Shown: positions 37,759-51,184, counted from the first letter of the stretch. The stretch is 64,000 bases of DNA from Unio delphinus (GCA_029339505.1 JAQISU010000189.1:2267001-2331000), one strand, 5' to 3'. Numbers and translations are program-made. The notes: generated from the sequence alone by a model not told the origin.

Positions 37759-38858
37759 AGGTATTACATTTTATTTTATCAGTAAGACCACATCTGGTAC
37801 ATATTTGGGCTAAAGTAACAACTTGAAAATAAGAAAAACAAAATTCATAAGAAATTGCAAATTACTTGATGCCAACTTAATAGTATAAAAATAGTAAAAT
37901 ATTATGGATTATTCTATCAATAAGTAATAATAAGCTTAATAAGTAATAATGAGTATGATTATAAAATGTATTTGGACATGATCCATGTGCTAGGAAAGTA
38001 ATCAAGAGAAATGTATTCAAAGTAATCAGCCAAGTGTTAAATCTACCTCAATGACCGTTTCAAGAGCTATTTATAGAGTTGTCTGCATGATTAAACAGCT
38101 ATTTACTATTACACTATTGGTAAAAGAAAATGATAATTAGTGTGATCATATTTCTCTGGTTCCTTTGTAGGCATTCCCCCTCCCCTAAACCACAGCATAG
38201 GTGTATGGTTTGTTATGATACAATAGTTGTAAAGAGGTGCAATGTTCACAGAGATCAAAAAGAATCCATGTGACTGGGTCTCTCAATTCATCAAAATGGC
38301 CAATGGTTTTTCTTACCCTTTTAAAGATTCCTTGCTCACAGCATCTTCCACACTAATGTCCTTCATAGTTCAACTTCTAAATTGTTCTCCTCTTCCAATT
38401 TTCCTTCCCCCAATTTTATGCTATATTCTGTTTCAGGCTGAACAGTATAAAAAAAACACATGTGTCTCTGGATTATCCTTTATACACGTACTTTTATCAT
38501 AGTGGGAGTACCAAAGGTTGAGACAGCTTCAAATTATCAGCTTTATCTATCGAGTTGACCGCTCTGAAACAAATACCAGTCCGATCACGTCAAAAACAGC
38601 TCACTATCTTCATGTGAGAAAAGTCTGAATTGAGCAGTGCCTCTTCAAGTAAACTTTTTATCTTTTTGTTCAAAACGTGACTAAAGATCACAAAATGCTC
38701 CTTTGGACTCACATCTGTAAAAGTTCACATCCCACTGATTAAGACCTTTGCTGATATGAAAACTTGTTTATGTCGCATAATGTACATTAAGTATTTAGGT
38801 GTCCATTAATCTTTTACCATTTAATAAACTTTGGTAAGTCCTCCAAACTTTTGTGTTG

Positions 38859-39254
38859 TCAGATAAAAGTGACCAACTGTCCAGGAAAAACTATCTTAAA
38901 AACCCACTGTCCCACACAAACTTTCTTATCTCCACATATTTGCATCACCAAGGCCATCCAGGTCTTTTGGCTGATACTTTTCCAGGCTAGCCAATGGTCA
39001 TTTGTATGAAATCCCCTGTGACTGACAGATTTCTCTTCACTATGGTAAAAGGCTCCTCCACTTGGTATGTATTTTTGATAAAATGGGATGGACTCCCCAA
39101 GATTAGAGTTAATATTGATTTTTGCCCTCTTGAGCCAAGGATGAAATATATGGTCCACTTTTGTTAACAAAGTCCAGTTGACCTTTTGCAGCCAAGCTAG
39201 CCCTTCCTGTTTGCTATATAATTGGAGGTTTTTCCTAGGAGTTAAGTCTACTCT
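38859..39254 (-). other. Unassigned open frame of 131 codons
   Basis: The minus strand is open from just after a TAA at 39257-39255 to a TGA or TAA stop at 38859. It is not produced by a tandem repeat, unlike all the other long frames here. The conceptual product has seven Trp and protein-like composition (IFHPWLKRAK, FYQKYIPSGGAFYH, HRGFHTNDHWLAWKS, CVGQWVFK). There is no ATG near its start and no strong splice signal was confirmed. I do not recognise a family. It may be a fragment of an old mobile element or an isolated exon. Confidence 0.3.
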
Positions 39255-39984
39255 TTAGTCAATAAAAAAAAAATCCCAGTAAAAATAGTAAACTAAAATG
39301 TTGACTCTATGGCTAATTTAAGTGGGCTGGGCTAATTGATGGATTGACCATTGAACCCTGACCCTATCTACCAATGGTCAGTTTTTCCTGGTTGGACACT
39401 AGGTCATGTGACCTGAAAATTGATAGCCTGGTGATGCAAGAGTTTACAAATTTGCTATCATGTACTTAGATGAATTTGATGATACAGCCAAAGGCTAATT
39501 TATGGACTACAGGGGGAGAGCATGGGGAAAGAGACATACTTTTTTCCTTAGAAAGGTTTAAAAGATGGTACAGAATGAAATGAATGCAGATCATTACTTA
39601 TGAAAATGTTTAAATATAAATCATACAAGTAGCAAGTAATATATTTTAATTCTAAATAAAAGAACAAATTTTGTGTAAATTGGCCTAAACCTTTAAGTAA
39701 TAATCTACATCTTTTAGTTCTTAAAGTATTTCCTGACTTGCTAATCAGGAAAGAGGAAAGAAGCGTGTCTTTATGTTGCATAATGTAGATTCCTGTAAGA
39801 TTAAATCTTATCACTTCGCCTTGTTTTCCACTCAGAATTACACCTATACTATTAGCATGCTAAGTTTCATTCTAAGTGTTATCTAAATTTATTTTCATTA
39901 ATTTACTTTTGACATTTTTTTCCATAGATGAACACAACTTTTTTCTCTTCATTAACAGGGCAATTGAATCACTTAGACCTCTTG

Positions 39985-39985
<1 letters not shown>

Positions 39986-40059
<74 letters not shown>
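39986..40059. repeat. (TA)n microsatellite
   Basis: About 74 bases of perfect TA. 40065-41170 to its right holds only a G run (about 40818-40829) and nothing else identified. Confidence 0.95.
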
Positions 40060-40062
<3 letters not shown>

Positions 40063-41174
40063 CTTTTCAACTCGAGTAATTGTACAGTGCAAAAATCTCG
40101 TTCTCAGGATTCAACTTTATAGGCAAACAAAGACAACAGGTTTTACTTGAGGCAATAAGTTCTTTCTCTATTGCTAGAAATCTACTGATCAACAACATCA
40201 GATAAGATGAAAGATTACAAAGAATTTGCTAATGGTCTTATCTAGCATGTCAGACAATTTAACAGTACAATTGGAACACAGTCCAGCTATTCATCTAACT
40301 TGTATCAATGTTCTACCCTGAAATCCTGAAAAGTAGAATACCTACCACAAATGTACAATATACACTCACCACAGGTTTAACAGCCAACAATATATAGGCA
40401 CTAGTGGAACAATGTAGACTGCTGACCATTGGGTCTCAATAACCATTGTATTTTAAGACATGTTTGAAAATAATGGTTTTTAAACATTGTATTTAGTTTA
40501 AGATCACATTGCCAGCTAAAGGCTGAGGTATGTAATGTAGTCCTGAACTAAACATACTGTGAAAATAGCATTTTTTTCTTGTCATACATACCGTTACCTT
40601 GAGCTTTGCACATGAAAATCGAAATGTTTCCTTCAAAGTCTAAGTACAAGACATTCCTGAAAGTTGTGCTAAGAGATTTTGAAAAACCTATTTTTCTAAC
40701 TCAATGACCCTAACCTTTTTAAGCACAAAATCAGCTGGTAAGCAATGCACAAATGTTAGTCACTGTCAAGAACTAAGGAATCATCCATAAAGGATTTCCA
40801 CAAAGATGGGGTTTGATGGGGGGGGGGGGGTCAGATGTGGACAAGGAGGGATGGGGGTGTAAAGGCCCTTGAGGATGTCTGCAAGCTAGTAACTGTTGCT
40901 ATGAGGTTGATTACATGTCCCACGTATTGGCCCTGCGGACCTAAGCAAGAATACATACAGTATACATGTAGCAAAGTAAGATCCTCTACGGCCTGTATAA
41001 CGCTCTGAACTCAGACCATAGATAAACGTATAATGCTAGATGGGGACATCCATAGTCCCGGAGTGGGTAAGCAACATGCGGTCAAAAGTGGACAAGGGGT
41101 AGGAAAACAGGTATTATCTGTGAATGTCCTTTATGGACAACCCTTTTCGTGTGAGTGTTTGTGAATTTGATTTT

Positions 41175-41450
41175 TATATAGCTTGAAAAAATGTTCAATC
41201 ATATCACTACAATGACTGCAGTGTGACAGATTAAAGTGATGTCTAGCACTGGAGCATCATGCCACAGACATGTAGCATGATGTCCCACCCAGTCACATTA
41301 TCCTGACACCAGTCCGACCAGTCCTAGCACTAACCTCTTAATGCTTAGTGCCAAGCAAGGCAGCTGTTAGTACCAATTTTGTAAGTCTTTGGTATGACTT
41401 GGAAAGAGATCAAACTTCCAGCATCCAAGGCAGACATTCTAACCATAAGT
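41175..41450 (-). mobile_element. SINE-II copy
   Basis: Parallel to the 36960-37255 copy. Plus-strand landmarks are CACTACAATGACTGCAGTGT, GACATGTAGCATGATGTCCC, TCACATTATCCTGACACCAG, CCAGTCCTAGCACTAACCTC, and GTCTTTGGTATGACTTGG with a decayed B-box. The 5' head is diverged. Confidence 0.83.
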
Positions 41451-41459
41451 TATCATGTG

Positions 41460-41860
41460 AAAACCATTCATCTTCTTTCAATCTCAGTAACCTTGACCTT
41501 TGTCAAATTATAAGGCTTCATTTTGACCCAAAGTACAGGTCACCCACAAACTGTGATGATGCTACATAGTCCAGGTCTGACACTTTTGTGAAAAACCTAT
41601 TTTTGTATTTCAGCCAGAGAGATCTTGACCTTCAATTTGACCACCAAATCAACAGATTTCCTAAAGTGCAAGCCCATCAACAAAATTTAGCCCAGATCTG
41701 TGATGAACACTAAATTCATTCTGTGGAAACAATTTTCTTCTTTTAGCTGGTTACCTTGATCTTGCCCTAGACATTAAACCTGTTAACCCCAACATCAACC
41801 AGCTTCTTCCTTATCCAAAGTATAAGCCAAAAAGGTAGATTAAGTTATTGTGGAAAAGAA
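41460..41860 (+). repeat. Dispersed TGACCTTTGACC-type repeat
   Basis: Three diverged units with cores AGTAACCTTGACCTTTGTC near 41484, GATCTTGACCTTCAATTTGA near 41621 and GTTACCTTGATCTTGCCC near 41751, plus CAAGCCCATCAACAAAAT and TCTTCTTTTAGC pieces. Confidence 0.7.
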
Positions 41861-42894
41861 AAAAAGGGCAATTTACAGACAGACATGGTGATGATCAGAT
41901 GGATATGACAACACTATGCAGGCCACCTATTATTGTGTGTATACAAACAACTGTACATGTAAGCATCCCCAACCCCATTCCATTAGTGGCAGACATGCAA
42001 CCAAATGGGTGTGAATTCTAATCCTACCAACTGCTCAATCCAGGGCAAGAGCTTTACTCCTTGGAGCCAAATAACCTTCAGGTGTTGCTGTGCCATTTAA
42101 TATAAAATTTCACACAGGTGTTTAATCTGTAGTTCCATACCACACCCCGAAACTACTTAAGTATTTCCACCGACATCCATGCATCAATTTTTAAACCTTT
42201 ACAAACTCCAGTATGCTTTCATTTTCATCCAGTGTATAGATAATAGCTATAGTTCCAAGTCGGGAGAAAGTACTTATTGATATTTCATAAAAATATGTTT
42301 GTCTAATGATCTTGCTGTATTACTATATAATATCAAAACTTATCTTATCACTCACTTGGTACGAAATGTATTTTGTTAAGCTTTGTTTATAAATAGCACT
42401 GTCAACATCGGTTCTGAATTTTCCAACCATCACTGTCACAATTTTGCAGTTACATGATTGACAACTTTTCAGAATCACTGTAAAAAAAAAAACCCAATAA
42501 AATTTAGTAAACTCATTAAAAAAATATTGGGCCATTCCCACTTGTGGCATAACTGGCTTAATACATTTTGAACCTAAAGGACATTCATGTGTTACATTAT
42601 TATTGCTTGTAAACTAATGGCAACATGTGGACAAAGATTTATTTTGAAAGTCAAATTGTAGCAACAGGTAAAATTAAGGTCTGTGTAAAGATATCTTATC
42701 AGGTACACCTAACTGAACACTTTTTACAAGGTTTAAGTACATAAACATGGAACCCACCTCTTTACTAATCCACCTGTAAACAATGCTTGTTTATCAGCTA
42801 CAATGGTATTTCCCAGTCTCATTTAATACAATGATGTTTCATCATAAAAACTCTTATGTCCTTTATTGTAAATTTTTTTTTTTAAAACGTATCC

Positions 42895-42950
42895 TAATGT
42901 AGACGGTTTGTAGTGATGTCTAGCCCTTTGGCATCATGGACTAAAACACA
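42895..42950 (-). mobile_element. SINE-II short fragment
   Basis: Only a short internal piece remains: GTTTGTAGTGATGTCTAGCC, CTTTGGCATCATGG. 41865-42890 otherwise holds nothing identified. Confidence 0.5.
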
Positions 42951-43522
42951 ACTTTTAACTGAAGCTATTGAAATATGATACAGTGGTAACAGTAAGCTAT
43001 TTTTGTATAAGATAGTACAAAGATGCCTGTCTGGCAAATAATGCCAGACAAACTGACAGCTATGCAAAACTTGTCAAGTCAATGAAGCATGAAATGTGTA
43101 TCAGTGGACACATTCTTTGGAAATAATAGCAGATATGGACCTAAATGCAAAACTTAACCAAAGTTACAAAATTTTGATAGACTGATCACAGTGACCTTTT
43201 TGCACTAAGCAATTAGGATACCATGCCCTGAATGACTCTGATAAATAATGTCTGACAAACACAAAACTTGATGCAAGTATAAGCAAGCAGCTCAAGACAA
43301 AGGTCCCAGTGACCTCTTTTTGGTTTGGTGATACTGCACTCACCAAAACATCTGCACACCAATATGCATATACTGGGGGCAAAAAATGCCTGAGAAACTG
43401 GCCCAAATGCAAAATTGAAGATGCTGAAATGTAATGCTTTTAGCTGGCAAGCATCAGACCCCCCCCCCTTTCCATAAAAGCTGAATGACTCCAGGACTTG
43501 CAATCCCAGAGACACTGTGACC

Positions 43523-43640
43523 TAAATGCAACACTGGCCTAAATGCAACACTGACCTAAATGCAACACTGACCTAAATGCAACAATAACCTAAATGCAAC
43601 ACTGGCCTGGCCTAAATGCAACACTGGCCTAAATGCATCA
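43523..43640 (+). repeat. 17-bp minisatellite
   Basis: About 7 copies of CTAAATGCAACACTGAC, with GGC and AAT variants and one insertion of GGCCTGG. 43660-45410 to its right has nothing identified. Confidence 0.88.
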
Positions 43641-45417
43641 GTGACATAAATTCACAACGGTGAGACACATGGATGTAATGAGTGACAGGCTAACATAGTA
43701 TTAGTGGTAAGACCTAACAAAAAGAAATAAGAACAATAGTTCTTACTTCCAATTTAAAGTTTCCCTGTTAAGGAAAAGTTAACAAGGTGTCAGGGTACAA
43801 CGCATTAAATTTTGTTTGTGTTTCTCCCCAATGTCATTATTTATCAGAAGTGGTGGGTGAGTGTAATAATGCCCAATAATTAGATTTTCTTATTACAATT
43901 AATACAACACAGTCTCCTGAAAAGGATTTCAAATTCAATGAAAAGCTATGAATTCTGATTCCTTTTTTTGTCAGTTGTTACTTATCAGCGTGTCAACTAC
44001 AAATTACCAATTTCAGCAAATACAGTAAATTTAACTTTAAAAATACATATTTAAAAAATGGCCATTTAACACTGCATCAAATAGCATCAGTCGGAGTTTT
44101 TAAATATTAACCATCCTCACCAGAAAAGGTACCTTAAAAATACATTAACCATAAAAAGCACTGTGGAGGAACCCAGACAAACAAAAAATTTGTAAATACA
44201 ATGTCTATATGTATCTGTGTAATGAGAGAGGAAAAATAAAAATTAAATCAAAGACTTTCTATCAGGAAGTAGAGTGAAAGGAAAGGAAACCTCAAGATAT
44301 GTCAATTTAAGTGTAAGATCTTATATCATAAAATAAACAGTAAAATTTGACCATTACATACTTTCTTATGTAACAGTACAAGTTTTATATACTACTCATA
44401 AGATAGGCATTACTTGGGGCAAGTTGGCCATACCTATCCATGGGAATTTTTTTTCTGCACAGAATTACTTAATGTATTGATGATATGTTCATGCCTCCAG
44501 GATGGGAGCAAAGCACAAGAAAGATTAACCATCTGTCAACACAGACGGTGTTCAATTACTTCCATAGATTAAATTATCTAGTCTTACGTTACTGCGCTGA
44601 CAGTATTAATAAATATTTCATTACAAATATTTTCATGAAATAGTTTTGATTTCATTTTATATTAAATTCATGACCATCTGTATGTATTTGTCTATTCTGT
44701 TAAGAAAAATTAACTGCTCAAATAATACTTGCTGTAACTTTATCTTGTAAACTTAAGTAGTAAATTATATATTTAACAACCGCAACATGGAGCCTACTTA
44801 CTGCATTGTCATTAATTTTTATGTTCTCAATGGAATTTTCAGAAGCTAAAGATGTAAAACAAACATCAACTTAAGTGTTAATTTTGTAATGTGATAAACA
44901 ATCATCCCATCCCTCTCATCGATATTTTTGAAAAATTGCATGTTTTGATCATTGTGGAAGAAATATCGTGATTTTTGTTTTTACAAGTCTGATCGTGCAC
45001 ATGATCTGTGTTACTGTGTTCATGCAAGTAATGTTTTTTGACTATTAGTCAAATCAGATCAGCCAGATGCTTTATTCTGCATACATCATAGAAAAGAACT
45101 GTGATCAAAGTACCTTGGTGATCAGACAATTAAAAAAAAAGTGTGCAACAAAAATGCAAGACACTTCATTGGCAAAAATTATCACAGAAGACAGAAAATC
45201 TGGCCACAAGTGGAGAGAACCTACATATCAGAAAAGATCTTCAACAATTTGCTAAATGGCTGTTTGATAAATCTATTGACACTGTGATCATTCTTGAAGT
45301 GTTCTGCACTAACATTGTGCATCTCAGCTTTTTGAAATGCTATATAACTGTTTATCAGCCTTTGCTGTTGTCCGCCATTGTTTTAAATGTTAATCTTGTT
45401 TTACATATCCTAATTCC

Positions 45418-45658
45418 AGGGCCAATAGTGGCTGAGTGATCTAAGCACTCACCTTTATTGCTCCATGCCATCTCACCTCTGTCTGCATGGGTTCAAGGCT
45501 CAGGCTTGGTCAATGTCAACATGTGAAAAATCTTGCCTGTGTATGCTTAATGTGGATTGGAAGTTCTTACCAGGGCTTCTTTCTTCACTCCTTCTACTGG
45601 CTGACATGTAAAGCATATCTTAACACTGAGATATGGTGTTAAATCTCAACAACAACAA
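45418..45658 (+). mobile_element. SINE-I, near full length
   Basis: GGGCCAATAGTGGCTGAGTG, ATCTAAGCACTCACC forms the head. CATGGGTTCAAGGCTCAGG is the B-box area. The body has AATCTTGCCTGTGTATGC and ACCAGGGCTTCTTTC, and the end is GGTGTTAAATCTCAACAACA with a CAA-rich tail. Confidence 0.85.
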
Positions 45659-46133
45659 AGACGTATCTTCAACTCATCAACTTGTAGTGCAATATCAAAG
45701 AAAATTTTCCATGTTACTGAGGTAGTTAAATATCCATTCGATTTTATGAACACTAAGTAAATATATTGGTTTTAAAAGTCTGATGCCAAAAAAATTATCA
45801 TGCATTGTCAAGTTTTTTTCTTCATATTTAAAATAAAACAAGTGGTTCAGCCACAAATCAAGAATGGGAGTTGTGAAGGGGAATCAAACATTTCACCTTA
45901 ATTAATTTCGTAGACAAAACTTGTGCTTTTCAATCTCCAATCAGCATCTGCGTGGAAGTGTCTGTGCATGTGTGTGTGTGTGTGCATGTATGTGTGTGTG
46001 TTTAGATGCAATTATTATTCAATGGTAGTATATCATGAGATTCACAAATTTAAGCAGAGAAAAGGCCACTGACTTAAACGGCTTATGGCTCTTCAATACA
46101 AGCGTTAAACATGGCCCTATTCTTTTTGTGTAT

Positions 46134-46315
46134 TACAGTAAAACCTGTCTTGAGAGACCACTGCTATGAGAGACCATCTGTCTTGAGAGACCAGGTTCAA
46201 TGTGTACAGATTAATTGAATATATACTGTTATGACCTGTAATGAGAGACCACCTGTCATGAGAAACCATTATATTTTGGCAGAAGGGGTGGTCTTTCAAG
46301 ACAGGTTCCATTGTA
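46134..46315 (+). mobile_element. Palindromic TA-flanked element (Tc1/mariner-like MITE?)
   Basis: The left end TACAGTAAAACCTGTCTTGA, GAGACCA is matched by an inverted right end TGGTCTTTCAAGACAGGTTC, CATTGTA. Further GAGAGACCA units lie inside. TA at both outer borders suits TA-target elements, but the class is inferred. There is no coding capacity. Confidence 0.68.
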
Positions 46316-46576
46316 TTTCCTAGACATATTTGCAGACTGGTTTCACTATTAAGCAAGATAAACCATCAGTCACACTGTCAAAACAATAGAATCTTTTTAG
46401 ACTTTATTTCTCAAAACGAGAAATGAATCCATGTAGAACAGTCTAGTCCTTTATAAAAACTTCAGGTATGCAAGATAATTTATACACTTAATGGAGAGAA
46501 AAAATCCCATTCCCAGCATGCTTTACTAAGACCAAAATAGCCAAACACATCTTAAGCATAAATCCCCTCAGTTACA

Positions 46577-46660
46577 TTTACGGTTCTGTCGGTAAATACT
46601 TCATGGGTCAAACAATTTTACGGTTCTGTCGGTAAATACTTCATGGGGTCAAGCAATTAC
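46577..46660 (+). repeat. 40-bp unit, two copies
   Basis: Two tandem copies of TTTACGGTTCTGTCGGTAAA, TACTTCATGGG, TCAA(A/G)CAA. Confidence 0.9.
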
Positions 46661-46898
46661 CACATCATTGTACAGTTACCATGTATGCATTAAGTATAAT
46701 CTTACAACTAGACATGACAAATTCAGGAATAAATATCAGTAACCATGTAGGGTGCTAACAGATCAAGATAAACATCTAAAGACTAATGGAAAAGTCAGTC
46801 TGTCCAGTGATAGGTTTCATATCATGACTCCTTTACTGCAATACATATTGTATCGCTACCTATGTACCATATTTTGTATCATAATGTGATTAAGCAGC

Positions 46899-46953
46899 TC
46901 TAGTATGTATGTATGTATGTATGTGTGTGTATATATATATATATACATGTATG

Positions 46954-47046
<93 letters not shown>

Positions 47047-47049
47047 ATA

Positions 47050-47085
<36 letters not shown>

Positions 47086-47113
47086 TGTATGTATGTATGT
47101 ATGTATGTATGTA
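46899..47113. repeat. (GTAT)n(TA)n(GTAT)n compound microsatellite
   Basis: About 215 bases. GTAT units are followed by a TA run of about 90 bases and then a second GTAT block of about 13 units. The TA core is self-complementary, so hairpin or cruciform formation is possible. Frames on both strands are stop-free because of the simple sequence. Confidence 0.95.
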
Positions 47114-47149
47114 TATGCAAACTGATTGAAGTGTTACAACTACAAATCA

Positions 47150-49270
47150 AGGAAATAATTCCTTGAAGTCCATTTCCTTTTTGGTCCAGGCAGTGATGTG
47201 GTTGAATTACAGTTATCTTCCCTTTTTTTTCCTTTTCAAAATTACATGGATAGTACCTGTCAATTGATGCATTTGAAAAATGTTTGCTTTTTGTCTTGCC
47301 CTCCTATTTTTGATAGAGAGACATTTCAATATTAAAGGTCTTGATAAGAACTGACTTCCTCTATTTTACTAAGATTCAAAATGCAAAACAAAAGTCTGTG
47401 GTAATCTGAAAATATGAATTTTTAAAAAATTTGAAAAACATTTAGTCCAAAGCTGTCTGTATATTTTTCCTGACATGTTCAATCAATATAAAGTAAGCTG
47501 TCAGGTTAAGTTCCATCTGTTCCATGCAGGCTTGAAATGCTAGTACTTGACCACTGTAAGCCACATAATTAAATATGCCCATAACTTGTTTGGTCAATAA
47601 GTAATTTGATGCATTTAATAGCTATGACTAAGGTCTTGATGATAGAGACTCTGTCTGTAAGTAAGCACATTGCAGGTTCTCATGTGTTCACAACAATTAC
47701 CTGTGAAGCTAAATTAAAAAATGCAATTAGTCTCAAACCAGGGTGAAAATTACCTGATTTATTAAAACATTATTTAACTCTGAAATATATCAATTTTCTT
47801 CCAGCAGTCGTGTCATCAATGTCAACATTTTGAATATCTTATCTAAAGCTCTAAAACAATATGTGAATTTTCTTCCAGCAGTTAATGTCATCATCAATAA
47901 CGTTAAAATTTTGTTAAAAGTTTTTCAAGTCATCATAAAATTGTCACATGATTCACACGACTTCATTGAAATGTTCAGAAATGTAACACAGTGATTGTTG
48001 AAAACCCTTTTTTTCCCTCTCCCAAGTCAACAAGCCAATAACCATTGCACTTGTCTGAACCCAAATACTATGTATGACTAATGGAGTCTTTATCACCAAT
48101 ATTACAAGTACCCAATTCTCCATGGTGTATAAGCAATGGACTGTGGTCATTTAGATATTTTTATCATGCTTGACACAAGAAAGACCCTTGCTATTATTAA
48201 AGCCAGTTATCTGCTCCAAATGGCTTTGTATATTAATAAATTTCAAGATTACATAATTTTCTCCAGTTCTCCTAGTGTTTATGAAACATAACAGAGTTGT
48301 TAAATAGCCCTCTGATAAGTCAACCCCTTCCAGTGCTTGTTTGGAGTATTTCTCAAAGACCATAGCCTGGGTTATGACATAAGTTTATTTAGAGTAAATT
48401 TGCTAGCTAGCTTGTAAAAGGGGCTGTAAAATTGTCATCATGGGAAACAACACTTTGTTCTTTGCACGATAGCCAGCTAGGTAATGTAATTTTAGCCTTG
48501 GCATGATCTCCCTTATCAGCAAGGTCAATGAATAGGACACCCTTTTCTTTATTGCCATGCTCTTTACATGTATTTGATACACCAGTCAACAGCTTATAAA
48601 CATTTGTTAAAATACATTACAGATGAAAGTTAAATAAATCTGGGAAAAAATAGATGAAATGAAAATAAATTTTTAAAAAAATCACAAACAGTTAAATTTG
48701 ACTTATTAGACAGTCACATTTATAAGAACAGCTACTTGTATGGGACAATGATTAAACAGTATACTTTACACAACTTTCTCACAATTTTATCTCTATTTTA
48801 TGACAGACCTAGCTGATACAGACATGTTTCCACACCAGATGGCAAAAGCTATGCGATGACTGGAAGAAAATCGTAAAGCTCACAATATCTACAAAAAAAA
48901 AAAGGAAGCAAAAGTTTACAAAAGTTTCATCTAACTTAAAAATTAAGCTGTTTTAGACATGTTTCAACCCATCAGAGTACTGAAAAAAAAGTATTTAGTT
49001 ATCTTCAATTTGAGCATATATCAGTCTTGACCATGCTGGGACTGTATTGTTACCATCTAGACTGGTCACATGATTATTTTACATAAGTGGGATAGCCCTC
49101 ATTAAAAGAACAGCTGCACATAAAAAGGGAAACAATTTAAGTTCCCTAAGTTTTTGTTCTTCATAGATGGGCTTAGGCATAAAAATGAATGTTATTTTTA
49201 CCCGCCTTAGGCATACAAAGTAAACGCTATTTTTACTAACTGTTAAAGCAAAATTATTATTAAGTCTTTA
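47150..49270. other. AT-rich sequence without recognisable genes
   Basis: About 2.1 kb with no identifiable exon, RNA gene or element. A weak repeated phrase (TTTTCTTCCAGCAGT at about 47795 and 47868) and open frames of 60 to 70 codons without domains are all that I see. Confidence 0.5.
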
Positions 49271-49274
49271 CTCC

Positions 49275-49388
49275 ATGTTTTGCCTGATTAGTAATATTTT
49301 TGTAAGTCTTTTAGTATGACATGGCCAGGATCGAACCCATGACCTCCTGCATCCAAGGCAGATGCTCTAACCACTAGGCCACTGAAGA
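49275..49388 (-). mobile_element. SINE-II head fragment (tRNA-like)
   Basis: On the minus strand this reads CAGTGGCCTAGTGGTTAGAG, CATCTGCCTTGGATGCAGG, GGTCATGGGTTCGATCCTGG, then CCATGTCATACTAAAAGAC. A-box and B-box are both well kept and it resembles a tRNA. The SINE-II body start (GTCATACTAAAAGACTT) shows that it is a SINE head. Confidence 0.78.
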
Positions 49389-49904
49389 TGTCCAAACCAA
49401 AATTTTAAAAATGAAAGTTAAATGAAACAATACTGTATAAATGATAATATTTTATCGTCATAAAAGTTTTGTTAATATTCAATATTGTTATAGAAGTACG
49501 TGAGCAGTATCAAATGCTTGTGAGTGCAGATCTCTCTAACTATAGATAGATGAGAATTAATTACTAGGTTATCATGTGTTTGCTACGTACTAGTGCATAA
49601 GTAGCATCATTTTTTGGTGATATGAGCTTAGCCATGCTGGAATATGGGCTGGTGTGTGTATGCAAGGTGACGAGTGCTGTTTACCGACAGACCTGGGTTT
49701 GAATCTCTGTGATAGTATTATTTGTATTATTTTACATCAACAATTATCACATCATTTTAGTGATAAATAATGTGTGTAATATGCAATACAGGCAAAAAAA
49801 GAAATTTAAAATCAGCGTGGAATGTGAATATCATTTCAAATATGTGTAATATACAGTGCATGGCATATGAACATCATTTCAAATGTGTCTAATACACCAT
49901 ATTT

Positions 49905-50038
49905 TACTGCCATAAAATTATGGTCTCTCATGAAAGGTCAGAATGCTATATAATCAATAAATTTGTGCATTGAGAATATGGTCTCTCAAGACAGGTGGTC
50001 TTACATAGTAATGGTCTTTTAAGACAGGTTTCACTGTA
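49905..50038 (+). mobile_element. Palindromic TA-flanked element, second copy, decayed
   Basis: Contains ATGGTCTCTCATGAAAGGTC, ATGGTCTCTCAAGACAGGTG and the right end TCTTTTAAGACAGGTTTCAC, TGTA, which match the right end of 46134-46315. The left inverted end is poorly kept. Confidence 0.6.
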
Positions 50039-50269
50039 TTGCAAATACAAGTTCAAGGTAAATATTCTTCAAGTCCCTGTCAAGCAGTGCTTGGAAGCTA
50101 TATTCCATGTTTTATTGGTGTTATTGTTTTCAATTAATTCACTGACTTGTTGAACAGCGAATGTTCATCTGATTGGTAATATTATTATACGATATTAATT
50201 ATCGTTGTTTATCCCGACATTACCACACTGATGTGATTTTTTTGTTTTAACTCAAGATTTGGATATATT

Positions 50270-50370
50270 ACAAAATAATTAACCACTGGCATAATTACAA
50301 AATAACTAACTCTGGCATAATTACAAAATAACTAACTCTGGCATAATTACAAAATAACTAACTCTGGCAT
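50270..50370 (+). repeat. 26-bp tandem repeat
   Basis: About 3.5 copies of ATAATTACAAAATAACTAAC, TCTGGC. Confidence 0.92.
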
Positions 50371-51184
50371 ATTTCTGCATGAAAAAAATATGAACTGGCG
50401 TCAAATATAATTCCCCATGCTTTCTTAGGAACTATGAAGAACATACAGATAATGTTCTACTTTTAACAAATGCATCAAAGTGACCTGCTGAAAATGTTAA
50501 AAATACAGATATAATTGAAGATATCAAATATGACATCTCATCCACTCCTTTCCCTACTGATATAATTAGGTCTCTGTTTGAGCCTATCAGTCAGTATATC
50601 TACTCGTGTATTAAAAAAAAAAAAATGCCTGGGATGGGTTGTATGTCAAAGCTTTAACTTCAATAACATTACTGTTTATCAGGACATTAATTGGTGAAAT
50701 CCATGTCTCCTGATGGGACCCAACAGTAAACATTATGCTAGGTATTTTTTTTTTAAAATCCAAGCAGACTGACTTATTAATTTGATTAATTTACAAAATC
50801 AACAAACACTCTAGTTATATCCATGAATCCTCATTGCCAATCACACTCTGTATTACATGCCTTTAACTCCATATCCCATTTTGAGATTCACAAAGGGGTA
50901 CTAAGCCCAAGTGCAAAAAATGCTATATGTCCTTCTGCATCAAATGCATATGCAACAAAGGTTTGATTTTACCACATTCCATTGACCTCAGTGGATGGAC
51001 CCAAAAGTCTTTCCATTTGAAAAATGTTTGTGAAATGGAAGTGCCTATTTATGCTCTCTGTTGGATATCACACAGGAATAAATTATAAAAGCATGGAACA
51101 TTTTGATAAAAAAATTAATTTCTTTATGACCTGGCTAAAATGTCTTTCCATGCTAAGGAAAATATATTTTGAAATTAATACTGC

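Noticed and set aside
49310..49385. tRNA gene on the minus strand
   Set aside because: A- and B-box are well kept, but the sequence continues into the SINE-II body and the same head recurs in other SINE-II copies, so it is a SINE head.
49655..49735. Possible tRNA-derived element with GGGTTTGAATC
   Set aside because: Only a B-box-like word was found. No matching A-box or repeat body could be shown.
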